A DNA stretch of 64,000 nucleotides from Halorhabdus salina. GTDB lineage: Archaea; Halobacteriota; Halobacteria; Halobacteriales; Haloarculaceae. Positions 49,290-57,896 of the stretch are shown piece by piece. Below the pieces are notes generated by a model. The model ran no database searches and was not told the DNA's origin. It saw only the letters and a list, made by a program, of their open reading frames with translations. Position numbers and translations under genes: made by a program. The stretch lies in NCBI RefSeq assembly GCF_013839425.1, contig NZ_JACDNP010000001.1:434001-498000 (forward strand), in the 5' to 3' direction. The first letter of the stretch is position 1. Each line of letters opens with the position of its first letter.

Positions 49290-50981
49290 ATGAACACGTT
49301 TTGGAGCCGACGTGGACTACTACGTCGTACTGGCACAGGAATCGTAGGGATGGCAATGCTCGGTACCGCTGGCACATCTGCTGGGCAAGAGGACCCGGAG
49401 GCTTCCATAACATTCAATGACCAGATATCAGACGGTAGTTCAGTCACAGTCGGGAAAATCGAAACCGAGGTCGAGGCACGTTTTATAATCCGTGATCAAG
49501 ACTCGAATGGAATTGGCGGCCAGGTTACATTTGACGCAGGAACTGCCGTTGAAGAATATGAAGTAGACCTCTCAACGGAACTCACAGAAGCAGAAACGCT
49601 TTCGGCGAATCTCTATGACTCAAGCGGCTCAAATATTGCGCGTGATACCGCGAGAATCACTGTTGGAGATCCGGGAGAGTTCGCTTCTGGGATCGGCCCC
49701 ACGCTTGTTGAAGCAGACCCTGCTGCGGGTTTCAATTATCCATACTTCCTCTACGCACCATCACGACCAACCGATAGCAGTCCCGGTTCAATCCTCGTTC
49801 AACCCAATAACAGCGGTCAAACAACTGATAACTTCGATACTCATAAGCAGTCTGCACGAAACCGGATTGAAAACGGAATCTCACGAACGGTCAGTGAACG
49901 GCTATCTGTGCCGTTACTTATTCCTGTGTTCCCCCGACCGCAAACAGATCCGGTGGACTGGCGACACTACGTCCATGCGTTAGATCGCCAGACGATGCAA
50001 ATTTCGGATGGCCCTCTCGAACGAGTTGATCTTCAACTCTTACGGATGGTGGATCACGCACAGGAGATGCTATCCGATCAGTCCTACACCGTTGACGATC
50101 AGATTCTACTGAACGGATTTTCTGCTGCAGGAAACTTTGTTGATCGCTTTGCTGTTCTTCATCCAGATCGTGTTCGATCTGTCACTGCTGGCGGATTGAA
50201 CGGGATGGCGATGCTTCCGCTTGAGGAAGTAAAGGGCCATACGCTGAATTTCCATATCGGAATCGCAGACGTTGAGGAACTTACTGGAGAGCCGGTTGAC
50301 TTAGATGCGCTCAGTGAAGTCAATCAGTTCCTCTTTATGGGCGGTGAGGATTCAAACGATACGATCCCGTACGATGATGCATGGAGTGAAGAGATGCGGG
50401 AAATCGCTCTTGAGGTCTATGGAGAAAAGATGGTTGCGGAGCGATTCCCATACTGTCAGTCTGCATACGAGCAAGCCGGTGTTGACGCACAGTTCAAAAT
50501 ATACGAAGGGGTTGCCCATAGTCCTCGCCCAGCAGTAGAGGATATCGTGGAGTTTCATCAGCGGAGTCTCAATGGAGAGGACGTGAGTAGCTTCAACCAA
50601 GATCTTGGCATTGAACCAACAATTGGATATACGACTGAGCAACCTGAGGTTGGAGAGCCAATTGAGTTTGATGCGAGTTCTACAGAAGTCAGTCGTGGAC
50701 AAATCCTCGCGTACACGTGGGAGTTCCCAAATGGCGAAACTTCGGCGGGTAAAACGGTAACACACCGGTTTGAAGAACCAGGTCAACACAGCGTCAATCT
50801 CAGTGTAGTCGATAATAACGGACGGACAGCTACAACAGAGACAACACTTACTGTGGGAAAACAAGCTGACCAACAAACCATCACTGATCTACGAATTACG
50901 TTACCCGGCGTTGGAGTCGGTGTGGCTGTGACAAGTGCTGCTGGAGGCCTCTACTCACTCAAAAACCGGTTACAAGACTAA
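49290..50981 (+). CDS. Tat-exported alpha/beta-hydrolase with PKD domain
   Basis: The 563-residue protein has a twin-arginine signal (SRRGLLRRTGTGIVGMAML), an N-terminal beta module (30-130), and a hydrolase domain with nucleophile motif GFSAAGNFVDRFA, an acidic segment near LFMGGEDSND, and GVAHSPRP holding the likely catalytic His. A PKD domain follows (about 440-540: FDASSTEVSRGQILAYTWEF, HSVNLSVVDNNGRTATTETT), then a hydrophobic C-terminal anchor. It may be an esterase or polymer hydrolase at the cell surface. ATG 49290 is chosen for the Tat signal. It is divergent from a regulator. Confidence 0.8.
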   Translation: MNTFWSRRGLLRRTGTGIVGMAMLGTAGTSAGQEDPEASITFNDQISDGSSVTVGKIETEVEARFIIRDQDSNGIGGQVTFDAGTAVEEYEVDLSTELTEAETLSANLYDSSGSNIARDTARITVGDPGEFASGIGPTLVEADPAAGFNYPYFLYAPSRPTDSSPGSILVQPNNSGQTTDNFDTHKQSARNRIENGISRTVSERLSVPLLIPVFPRPQTDPVDWRHYVHALDRQTMQISDGPLERVDLQLLRMVDHAQEMLSDQSYTVDDQILLNGFSAAGNFVDRFAVLHPDRVRSVTAGGLNGMAMLPLEEVKGHTLNFHIGIADVEELTGEPVDLDALSEVNQFLFMGGEDSNDTIPYDDAWSEEMREIALEVYGEKMVAERFPYCQSAYEQAGVDAQFKIYEGVAHSPRPAVEDIVEFHQRSLNGEDVSSFNQDLGIEPTIGYTTEQPEVGEPIEFDASSTEVSRGQILAYTWEFPNGETSAGKTVTHRFEEPGQHSVNLSVVDNNGRTATTETTLTVGKQADQQTITDLRITLPGVGVGVAVTSAAGGLYSLKNRLQD

Positions 50982-51029
50982 TCCAGCTCACGTAGTGTTT
51001 TCAAACTAATTTAAAAACACAATAGACAC

Positions 51030-51842
51030 ATGGGATTTCTTGGCAAATACGCAGCGTTTCGATGGGTGACCGGTGGTCGCGGTGGTGGCGGAGGTAGTGG
51101 CGGCTCTGGCTTCGTACTTATATTCGCTGTTATAGTCGGAATTATCGGTGTTATCTGGGCTATTTTCTCAGTCTTCTCCTTTGTGTGGAACCTTATCTAC
51201 GGTATCGTTCGACCGATCCTGATGGTGTTTCCCCCAGTTACCATCCCACTGGCAGTTGCACTTTTAGGATGGCCGTTTACCTGGCTCAGCCCATATTCTA
51301 CTGAGAAGACAGACGCCTTCCTTAACGGAACTGAAGACAACCTCTCATTTGGCCCATACGCGTTCTGGGCTGTGTCTTCAGTTAATATCATGTTCCTAAC
51401 TGGTGCTTATGATGCCTTCCCAGAACCGAATGGTCTGATCGAGATGGTAATTGGGCTAGTTGTAGCACTTCTGTTGCTGTACGGTGCCTATGAACTGTTT
51501 CACTTCCCATATCGAAGTTTCAAGTTATTACTACATTCGCCACGTGGTCCATTCTATGTCATCGCACTTCTTTCACCGATGTCAGCTGGTCTCATCACCA
51601 GTGCCTTCAATGTCTCTCTGAACATTGTCTTGCCCCTTCCAGAGTTGCTGGGATCGGAATTAGCTGTGATTGCTGGATCCCTCGTGTTTCTCAACACGAC
51701 GTACCTTGGTGGGGCGTTAGCTGTTCTATGGAATCAAGGCGTGATTCAAGCAAACGCAGATGCTGCTGAGAAAGAAGACAGTCGCATGGAGACGAATAGA
51801 AATACGGATACAACCACCGAATCCAGTCCAAACACCAACTAA
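51030..51842 (+). CDS. Multi-pass membrane protein of unknown function
   Basis: The 270-residue protein begins MGFLGKYAAFRWVTGGRGGG and has a Gly-rich lead followed by about six hydrophobic segments (from FVLIFAVIVGIIGVIWAIFS to LAVIAGSLVFLNTTYLGGAL) and a polar C-terminal tail. No motif suggests an activity. It follows the exported hydrolase on the same strand and is convergent with the helicase gene. Confidence 0.6.
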   Translation: MGFLGKYAAFRWVTGGRGGGGGSGGSGFVLIFAVIVGIIGVIWAIFSVFSFVWNLIYGIVRPILMVFPPVTIPLAVALLGWPFTWLSPYSTEKTDAFLNGTEDNLSFGPYAFWAVSSVNIMFLTGAYDAFPEPNGLIEMVIGLVVALLLLYGAYELFHFPYRSFKLLLHSPRGPFYVIALLSPMSAGLITSAFNVSLNIVLPLPELLGSELAVIAGSLVFLNTTYLGGALAVLWNQGVIQANADAAEKEDSRMETNRNTDTTTESSPNTN

Positions 51843-51989
51843 CTTACTAAGCCAATAGTTGCCATCCATCTCTATTTAATTCCCAATTTTGGCTATTTGA
51901 ATGTTGTTGGCAATACGAATGGCTAGCTGACTGAAAACCAGAGACATCATCAGACAGATCTGCGATACAAGCAGACCAGAATCGAATTT

Positions 51990-54530
51990 CTATTGTAGCT
52001 CTTCCAATAGCTGTATTGCTAACTGCTTGTTGAGGCTTCGGTTCGCATTCCCACAGTGGGGCGAGTGAATACAGGACGGGCACCCATCTTGACAGCCACA
52101 GTCCTGAAGCAACGTGAGCGTCTTCACAAGAAGATCATCGAGTTGCTCGAAAGCCTGACGTGTAAGTCCAGCACCTCCAGGATGACCATCGTGAATGAAA
52201 ACCGTCCCGCCAGACGTCTGGCCATGGCTTGGCGTCGAAAGACCACCAATGTCGCCTCGGTCGCACAAAACCTCCATAGGGAACAGCGATATCAATGCAT
52301 GTTCGATAGCGTGGAGAGCACTCAGATATTCCTCTTGTGACTCCGCCTGATCAACAATCATAGCTTCAACATCATCTGGGACGGTGATGAACAGGCCTGT
52401 TGTCTTGATCGATTGTGACTCCAGCGGCTCCTCAAACTCACACTCCTGAGGGGTGTCATCGCTGGGGTCGCTGTACCGCAAGTACCCTGTAACCGTATCC
52501 TCCACTGTAAATTCTCCTAGTGTAGCTTGTACGGTCATCTCATGCGTTTCAGCGGACGAACTCTCATACGTGTCTTCGATAGTAATGGACTTTTCTCGGA
52601 GTGCTCGTGTGTACGCTGCTGTCGGTGTCGATTCCAGCAGTGCTCGGTCCGATTCGAGGTCTAATTCGACTACTTGGTATGTTTGTTTCTGGTGGCGATA
52701 GATTGCATCCGGATGTGCATCCCGTACTGCAGCACCGAATTCAAGCGATGCGAGCTTCTCGTCCCGGTTTCGATCGATAAGATCGATCTCGCGGTCATCG
52801 ATCGCTCGAATATTTGTATTCCATTGCACGTCAGAGTCCGTGGCGCGCCACTGAATCCGGTCGCCACTCTCTACACGGCGAAGACGATCATTCACTTCTG
52901 CTTCTGTGACGATATCCGGTAGGTCGGCACCGAAATAGTCCTCATCACGAGGCGATAAGAAGTGATCACTTGCTGCACAGACGACGTGGTCCGGACGAAT
53001 TGAGTTATTTGAAGGGTTGACGGCAGCCTGTTCAGCACCTCCCTCAAACAGTTCGTCTGGATCCCGGATCGTATACTGGTCAAGTGGATCATCAGCTCCG
53101 ACAAGAACAACGAGACAGGTGTCTTCGCCACGCCCAGCTCGGCCTGCCCGTTGGAACGTACTCATTGACGTTCCGGGATACCCATCAAGCAAAACAACAT
53201 CGAGTGTCCCGATATCGATTCCAAGTTCAAGCGCGTTCGTACTCCAGACACCACGAGCATCCCCGCTGCGAAGTTCCTCTTCAAGTTTGAGGCGACGACC
53301 GGTATTCAGCGCGGCATGATACGCGTGGGTGCTGTCTGCGAGATCATCTTGTCCCCGGTTACGCAGCATTCTGTCCGCCCAATCCACATACTGCTCTGTT
53401 CCCTGTCTGGCAGCAGTGAAGACCAGCGTCTGATATCCTCTGGTTACGAGATCACAGAACAAACGCACCGATTCAACGTGGTGTGAGCGTCGTTCTCCGC
53501 CGACTACTTCCTGATGAGAGGGGAGCGCAACCTCGTCAGGGGAATCCGAGGACTCACTTGTTTCAGATTGTGTATCAGTCGTCGAACTCGATTCGGTATC
53601 GATAGCCGCTGCATTCTTCTCGGGCGGATGTTCGTCATGGCCAGCACGGACAGTGCCGTCCGGGCTGACAGCTGGATCCGGAATCGACTGATCCTGGTCA
53701 GCGTCCTGCTTGAGTGGCGGGTTCCAGAATAGCCAGTGTCGATCTCCCGACGCACTACCGTCATCATCCACAAGTTCGAACGTAGGTTCCTTCTGTCCCG
53801 TAACGGTTGACGCATGCTCAACAGGGTTTCCGATCGTCGCTGAACAACAGATGTACTGTGGCGACGAATCGTAGTAGTCACACAACCGGTTGAGCCGTCG
53901 GAAGATCAGCGATGCATGGCTTCCAAAGACTCCACGGTACATGTGGACCTCATCAATAACTACGGTATCCAATTGCTGGAACAACCACCGCCAGTGATTC
54001 TTCCCATGAGCGTACGGGAGGAGACTAAGATGGAGTTGGTCGATCGTTGTGAGAAGAATATCGGGCTGTGTCTGTCTGATTTCCTTTCGATCTGGTTTGG
54101 ATGTTTCCCCTGTTTGAACGCCGATATCAATCGAAGTATCGAACCCCAACTCATCATCAAACACCTCAAATGTATCTGCCTGATCGTTGATGAGCGCACG
54201 ATACGGTGCGATATAGAGTGTTTTCCCGGCGTTTTCGATCGCTCTCTCAATACCGGGTACGACGTACGTGAGGGTTTTGCCAGATGCTGTCGGTGTGGCC
54301 ACCACAACGTTCGACCCGGACTGGACTGCCTCAATAGCGTTCACCTGATGTGAGTACAGACTTGTGATCCCTTCCTGTTGTAGTGCAGACGAGAGCGGGG
54401 CAGAAACAGCGAGATCGTCAGTCTCCGCAGATTGGCCCTTTACGATCTGCTGATGAGCGATCTGTCCCTCGTAATAACCTCGACCCCGCAACCATTCGAT
54501 GGTGTCTTCAATTCCGGGTCGATCCTTCAT
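51990..54530 (-). CDS. DEXH helicase of the MrfA/Hrq1 type with DUF1998
   Basis: The 846-residue protein has helicase motif I ATPTASGKT (78-86), motif II VVIDEVHMYRG, motif III SATIG, and the second RecA domain with FTAARQGTEQ, TNALELGIDIG and QRAGRAGRG. The C-terminal DUF1998 region ends with four cysteines (CGCQDGCPSCIHSPHCGN), the metal site of MrfA. Relatives repair mitomycin-type DNA lesions. An acidic, disordered insertion sits at about 290-355. ATG 54530 (MKDRPGIEDTIEWL) is chosen as the family start; the frame is open to 54704. It heads the island's left arm. Confidence 0.86.
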   Translation of the reverse strand: MKDRPGIEDTIEWLRGRGYYEGQIAHQQIVKGQSAETDDLAVSAPLSSALQQEGITSLYSHQVNAIEAVQSGSNVVVATPTASGKTLTYVVPGIERAIENAGKTLYIAPYRALINDQADTFEVFDDELGFDTSIDIGVQTGETSKPDRKEIRQTQPDILLTTIDQLHLSLLPYAHGKNHWRWLFQQLDTVVIDEVHMYRGVFGSHASLIFRRLNRLCDYYDSSPQYICCSATIGNPVEHASTVTGQKEPTFELVDDDGSASGDRHWLFWNPPLKQDADQDQSIPDPAVSPDGTVRAGHDEHPPEKNAAAIDTESSSTTDTQSETSESSDSPDEVALPSHQEVVGGERRSHHVESVRLFCDLVTRGYQTLVFTAARQGTEQYVDWADRMLRNRGQDDLADSTHAYHAALNTGRRLKLEEELRSGDARGVWSTNALELGIDIGTLDVVLLDGYPGTSMSTFQRAGRAGRGEDTCLVVLVGADDPLDQYTIRDPDELFEGGAEQAAVNPSNNSIRPDHVVCAASDHFLSPRDEDYFGADLPDIVTEAEVNDRLRRVESGDRIQWRATDSDVQWNTNIRAIDDREIDLIDRNRDEKLASLEFGAAVRDAHPDAIYRHQKQTYQVVELDLESDRALLESTPTAAYTRALREKSITIEDTYESSSAETHEMTVQATLGEFTVEDTVTGYLRYSDPSDDTPQECEFEEPLESQSIKTTGLFITVPDDVEAMIVDQAESQEEYLSALHAIEHALISLFPMEVLCDRGDIGGLSTPSHGQTSGGTVFIHDGHPGGAGLTRQAFEQLDDLLVKTLTLLQDCGCQDGCPSCIHSPHCGNANRSLNKQLAIQLLEELQ

Positions 54531-54672
54531 CTGTTGGTTCTTGGAGATTGATACTTGTGAACTTTTGCGATTCAAGGGCTCTGTTGAAACCCTCTTTGTT
54601 AGACACCTTCCCTGGAGGAACAGATGAGAAGCCACCGAATTCATCACCGTCAAAACGGCCGCATAATGGTGA

Positions 54673-54870
54673 TTAGAGGATGTTGAAGTACTGAAGACCG
54701 GCAATCAGTAGGATGGCGACGATCAAAATGAGTTTCATTACCCAGGGTGGAACGTCTTTCCGAATTCTGAATGCCCAGTCCGTGGGGTCGGCCTCGAAAA
54801 CCCGGTTCCCGATGTCTGAGTTGCAATTCGTGTCGTACTCTATTCGTTGGAAGAACTGCAGGCTCTGCAT
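54673..54870 (-). CDS. Possible small membrane protein
   Basis: The 65-residue frame overlaps the end of the coiled-coil zinc-ribbon gene by 31 bases and ends in a single membrane helix (VMKLILIVAILLIAGLQYF). It may be a real membrane partner of the neighbouring genes or a chance frame. No family is known to me. Confidence 0.35.
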   Translation of the reverse strand: MQSLQFFQRIEYDTNCNSDIGNRVFEADPTDWAFRIRKDVPPWVMKLILIVAILLIAGLQYFNIL

Positions 54871-56006
54871 TGAAGAGAGCCTTTGACCCTCTTCAGAGGG
54901 TTATCTACGCTCAACACACTATCACATGAAGAACACTGGACGGTGTCCGTAGTTCCGATCCCGCTCCCGTATCCGAGAGTCACCGTTCGGGAAACTCCTT
55001 GTTCGACCAGTTCGATATCGAGTTCTCCCCGTTCGTACTCTACCTGTGTTACCGTGAGAGGAGTCACTCGAATATCCAACGCATGCCGCTTTCGGATTTC
55101 TTCCTGCTTTTGGGGAAACCCCTGGTCTCGCCGTTCGTGCAGAGTTCTCAATTCGGAATCAACCTCTTCATACTCAGCTTTTGCCTCTTTCCGTTTCTTC
55201 AGTGCCTCCACGCGATCGTTCTGATCACTGCTATTGATCGCTTCACTCAGCTCATCAATCTTCGAGGACAGCTTGGAACGTTCCTCCTCCAACTCTTGGA
55301 TCCGTTGTTGTTGCAGCTGCCGGTACTCTTCGACCTCTGCGTCCGCTGCTCTGGATGCCTCATTATGAACCTCATCAATTTCGTTCTGGATGCTCTGCAT
55401 CAGCTGATCTTGGGCTGTGCCGAGAAGCGATCGTGCGTCTGATCTCGATAATGAGAATTCCGTGGTAGTGGGAGAACTGTTCGTAGGTATCGACGTCATT
55501 TGAAGAAACGTCTCCTCTAACGCCGGAAGTCTCTGTTCCGAGCGGTGATCGATAGCGATGGCGCGAAGGAGTTCTTGTTGGTATTCACTGACTGTCTCGA
55601 TACTCACCTCGAAAAGGACCACAATCGCGGTACGGTCGTAGTACGGCGTGAACTGTATTTCCCTCACTTCGACGTCGCCTTGTTTAATCCACTGTGGAAT
55701 CACTACGTCGTCCTGATCGGCTTCTATCGATATTTTCCCGGTAGGGCGACGCTCAGCTGCCTCTCTGAGGATTCGCTGGAAAACCTCACTTTCTGGATGG
55801 AGGGGCTCTCCAGTACTATCGTCGTCTCTGCCCGCACCACAAAGCAGCGATAGGCTGCCTGCCGGCAATTCTGTATCCCCATTGTCTTGGATCGTAACTT
55901 CCCAGGTGTCTCCTCGTGTCTCAATGGTGCCGCCGAGTGACTCTAAGTAGCGTTCGGAGAAGTCCTCAACGACGGACTGCGTGACCGCGAGTGCTTCGTC
56001 AGTCAT
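54840..56006 (-). CDS. Coiled-coil protein with C-terminal zinc ribbon
   Basis: The 388-residue protein starts MTDEALAVTQSVVEDFSERY. Residues 1-170 are a mixed alpha/beta region, 185-285 a long coiled coil (EEYRQLQQQRIQELEEERSK, DELSEAINSSDQNDRVEALK), and the end has a zinc ribbon (CSSCDSVLSV with CRACSSS). The 8-base overlap with the SNF2 helicase stop (ATGACTGA) shows it is co-translated with it. It probably binds nucleic acid and serves the helicase. No family is recognised. Confidence 0.7.
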   Translation of the reverse strand: MTDEALAVTQSVVEDFSERYLESLGGTIETRGDTWEVTIQDNGDTELPAGSLSLLCGAGRDDDSTGEPLHPESEVFQRILREAAERRPTGKISIEADQDDVVIPQWIKQGDVEVREIQFTPYYDRTAIVVLFEVSIETVSEYQQELLRAIAIDHRSEQRLPALEETFLQMTSIPTNSSPTTTEFSLSRSDARSLLGTAQDQLMQSIQNEIDEVHNEASRAADAEVEEYRQLQQQRIQELEEERSKLSSKIDELSEAINSSDQNDRVEALKKRKEAKAEYEEVDSELRTLHERRDQGFPQKQEEIRKRHALDIRVTPLTVTQVEYERGELDIELVEQGVSRTVTLGYGSGIGTTDTVQCSSCDSVLSVDNPLKRVKGSLQCRACSSSNE

Positions 56007-57753
56007 CGCTTTCTCCCAAGTCGAATCCCTCAAAGACGCCGTTGTTGAACTCCTCCAGTTTGTCAGCAAGCTCGCGTTGTTCTTGCAGATCGACGGCCAT
56101 GGCATCGAAGTCGTTCTCCAGATCGACTTCTGAACCAGCATTAACCAGTCGCTCGAAAATCTGGTCCTCGAAGCTTGTCCCTGACTCTTCTAACCGACTC
56201 AAGATTGAACTTAGCTCGCCCACACTTTGTTGGAACAGGTCGATTTTGTGGTAGAGGCGTTCCAGTACGTATTCTTCAACAGTATCCTTTAGTGCCATGT
56301 TGAAGACGAAGACGTCACGTTTCTGTCCGATCCGGTGAACACGTCCAATACGTTGTTCAACACGCATCGGATTCCATGACAAGTCTAAATTTACTAACAG
56401 GTTACAAAACTGAAGGTTTCGGCCTTCGCTCATTGCATCAGTTGAAACAAGGATTCCACCTTCTTCCTCAAAGTCCTCCACGATCTGTTCTTTCTCACTA
56501 CTGGAGTGTCCACCGTGGAACGCGTGGACGGTATACCCTTCCGAGGCCAGGCGATCAAGCACTTGGCGTTGAGTCGCGCGAAACTGGGTGAAGACGATCA
56601 CACGCCCCATTTCGACGGTGTCACGAGCTTCTTCGACGATATCCAGAAGCCGCTCCTGTTTCGTTACTGTATCAATCTCTTCGATCAGATCCAGAATTGA
56701 CTCCAGTTCGTCCGCGTGGGTGAGTTCAGACTGCTCATGGAGTCGTTTCTCGATTGTTTCCTTGAGCGCTACGGGACTGCTAACGACTTCCTTCTGGAGG
56801 AGCATCAACACGAGCTTCTGACCCTGATCCTGGCTGTAGGCACCCTTGACGTAGTCAGAGACTGCCTGGTAGAGTTCACGTTCTTTTTGAGTCGGATCGA
56901 ACGTCCGTGTATCGATGGTTCGGTCCGTGAAGTCAATATCCGTGTCCTCCCGCCGGTTCCGAATCATCACCTTGTTCAACCGGTCCTGTAGCTCGTCCCG
57001 GTTCACCAACGTCTCCTGATTGCTGTTCACGAAGTACTGGTGGAAGACGTCGCGTGTGCCGAACAGTCCGGGACGGAGAAGCGAGACGACGTTATACAGG
57101 TCCGTCAGTTCGTTCTGAATCGGCGTCGCCGTGAGGAAGAACGCGTAATTATACGAAAGTCGGTCGATCAGGTCGTATCGATCCGTCTCTTCGTTCTTGA
57201 CGTAGTGCGCCTCGTCAAGAACCAAAACATCCCAGTCACGGTCGAGAACCGTCTGGCGGTGTCTCTCACTCTTCGCGGTGTCGATGCTTGCAATGATGTA
57301 GTCATGTGTGTCGAAGTCCTCGAATTCATCGTCGTAGTTGCAGACGAATTCGAGGCCGAACTTCTCCTGGAGTTCAGCCTGCCACTGTTTCGCCAGCTGC
57401 GCAGGCGTGAGGATGAGGACCGACTCGTCCGTCTCTCGAAAGTGCATCTCCTTGAGAATCATCCCAACTTCGATGGTCTTCCCGAGCCCGACCTCGTCAG
57501 CGAGAAGGGCCTTCCCGTCCATTTCGAAGAGCGCCCGATAGGCTGCATCCACCTGATGTTCCAGTAGCTTGACGGAGTTTTCGTCCAACTCTTTCAGCGA
57601 CCGAAGTTCGGAGTCCGGCTGGCCCGCTTGGAGACGAACAGCTTGGATGCTCTGTAAATGATCCTCCTCTGCACCATCCTCAGACAATGAATCGAGAAGA
57701 TCGTCCGCAGACTCGTGTGTGACCTCAACATCAACGAGGTCGTAACTTCCCAT
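55999..57753 (-). CDS. SNF2-family helicase
   Basis: The 584-residue protein has motif I LLADEVGLGKTIEVG (Lys92), motif Ia ILTPAQLAKQWQ, motif II VLDEAHYVKN, motif III LTATPIQN, motif V GILVSTDAMSEGRNLQ, and motif VI QRIGRVHRIGQKRDV. The latter two fit bacterial SNF2/RapA-type translocases, not DEAD helicases. It is the first gene of the unit with the coiled-coil protein and is divergent from the DUF499-like ATPase, with only about 140 bases between their starts. ATG 57753 is used; the frame extends to 57855. Confidence 0.88.
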   Translation of the reverse strand: MGSYDLVDVEVTHESADDLLDSLSEDGAEEDHLQSIQAVRLQAGQPDSELRSLKELDENSVKLLEHQVDAAYRALFEMDGKALLADEVGLGKTIEVGMILKEMHFRETDESVLILTPAQLAKQWQAELQEKFGLEFVCNYDDEFEDFDTHDYIIASIDTAKSERHRQTVLDRDWDVLVLDEAHYVKNEETDRYDLIDRLSYNYAFFLTATPIQNELTDLYNVVSLLRPGLFGTRDVFHQYFVNSNQETLVNRDELQDRLNKVMIRNRREDTDIDFTDRTIDTRTFDPTQKERELYQAVSDYVKGAYSQDQGQKLVLMLLQKEVVSSPVALKETIEKRLHEQSELTHADELESILDLIEEIDTVTKQERLLDIVEEARDTVEMGRVIVFTQFRATQRQVLDRLASEGYTVHAFHGGHSSSEKEQIVEDFEEEGGILVSTDAMSEGRNLQFCNLLVNLDLSWNPMRVEQRIGRVHRIGQKRDVFVFNMALKDTVEEYVLERLYHKIDLFQQSVGELSSILSRLEESGTSFEDQIFERLVNAGSEVDLENDFDAMAVDLQEQRELADKLEEFNNGVFEGFDLGESDD

Positions 57754-57896
57754 AGTCTCGTAGAGACAGGTTCGCGTGAAATACGTTTTGTGACCGACCG
57801 AAGCAGGCGAGCACGTCTGATTGGTCCTGAGAAGCGAGGATGTTCGCAGGACCATAGTGTTTATTGGGTGTCCAAGAGGTGTGTTTAAGTATTAAG

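Noticed and set aside
54577-54594. GGCTCTGTTGAAACCCTC before the helicase gene resembles the end of some insertion sequences
   Set aside because: No matching inverted end and no transposase nearby, so a mobile element cannot be supported.
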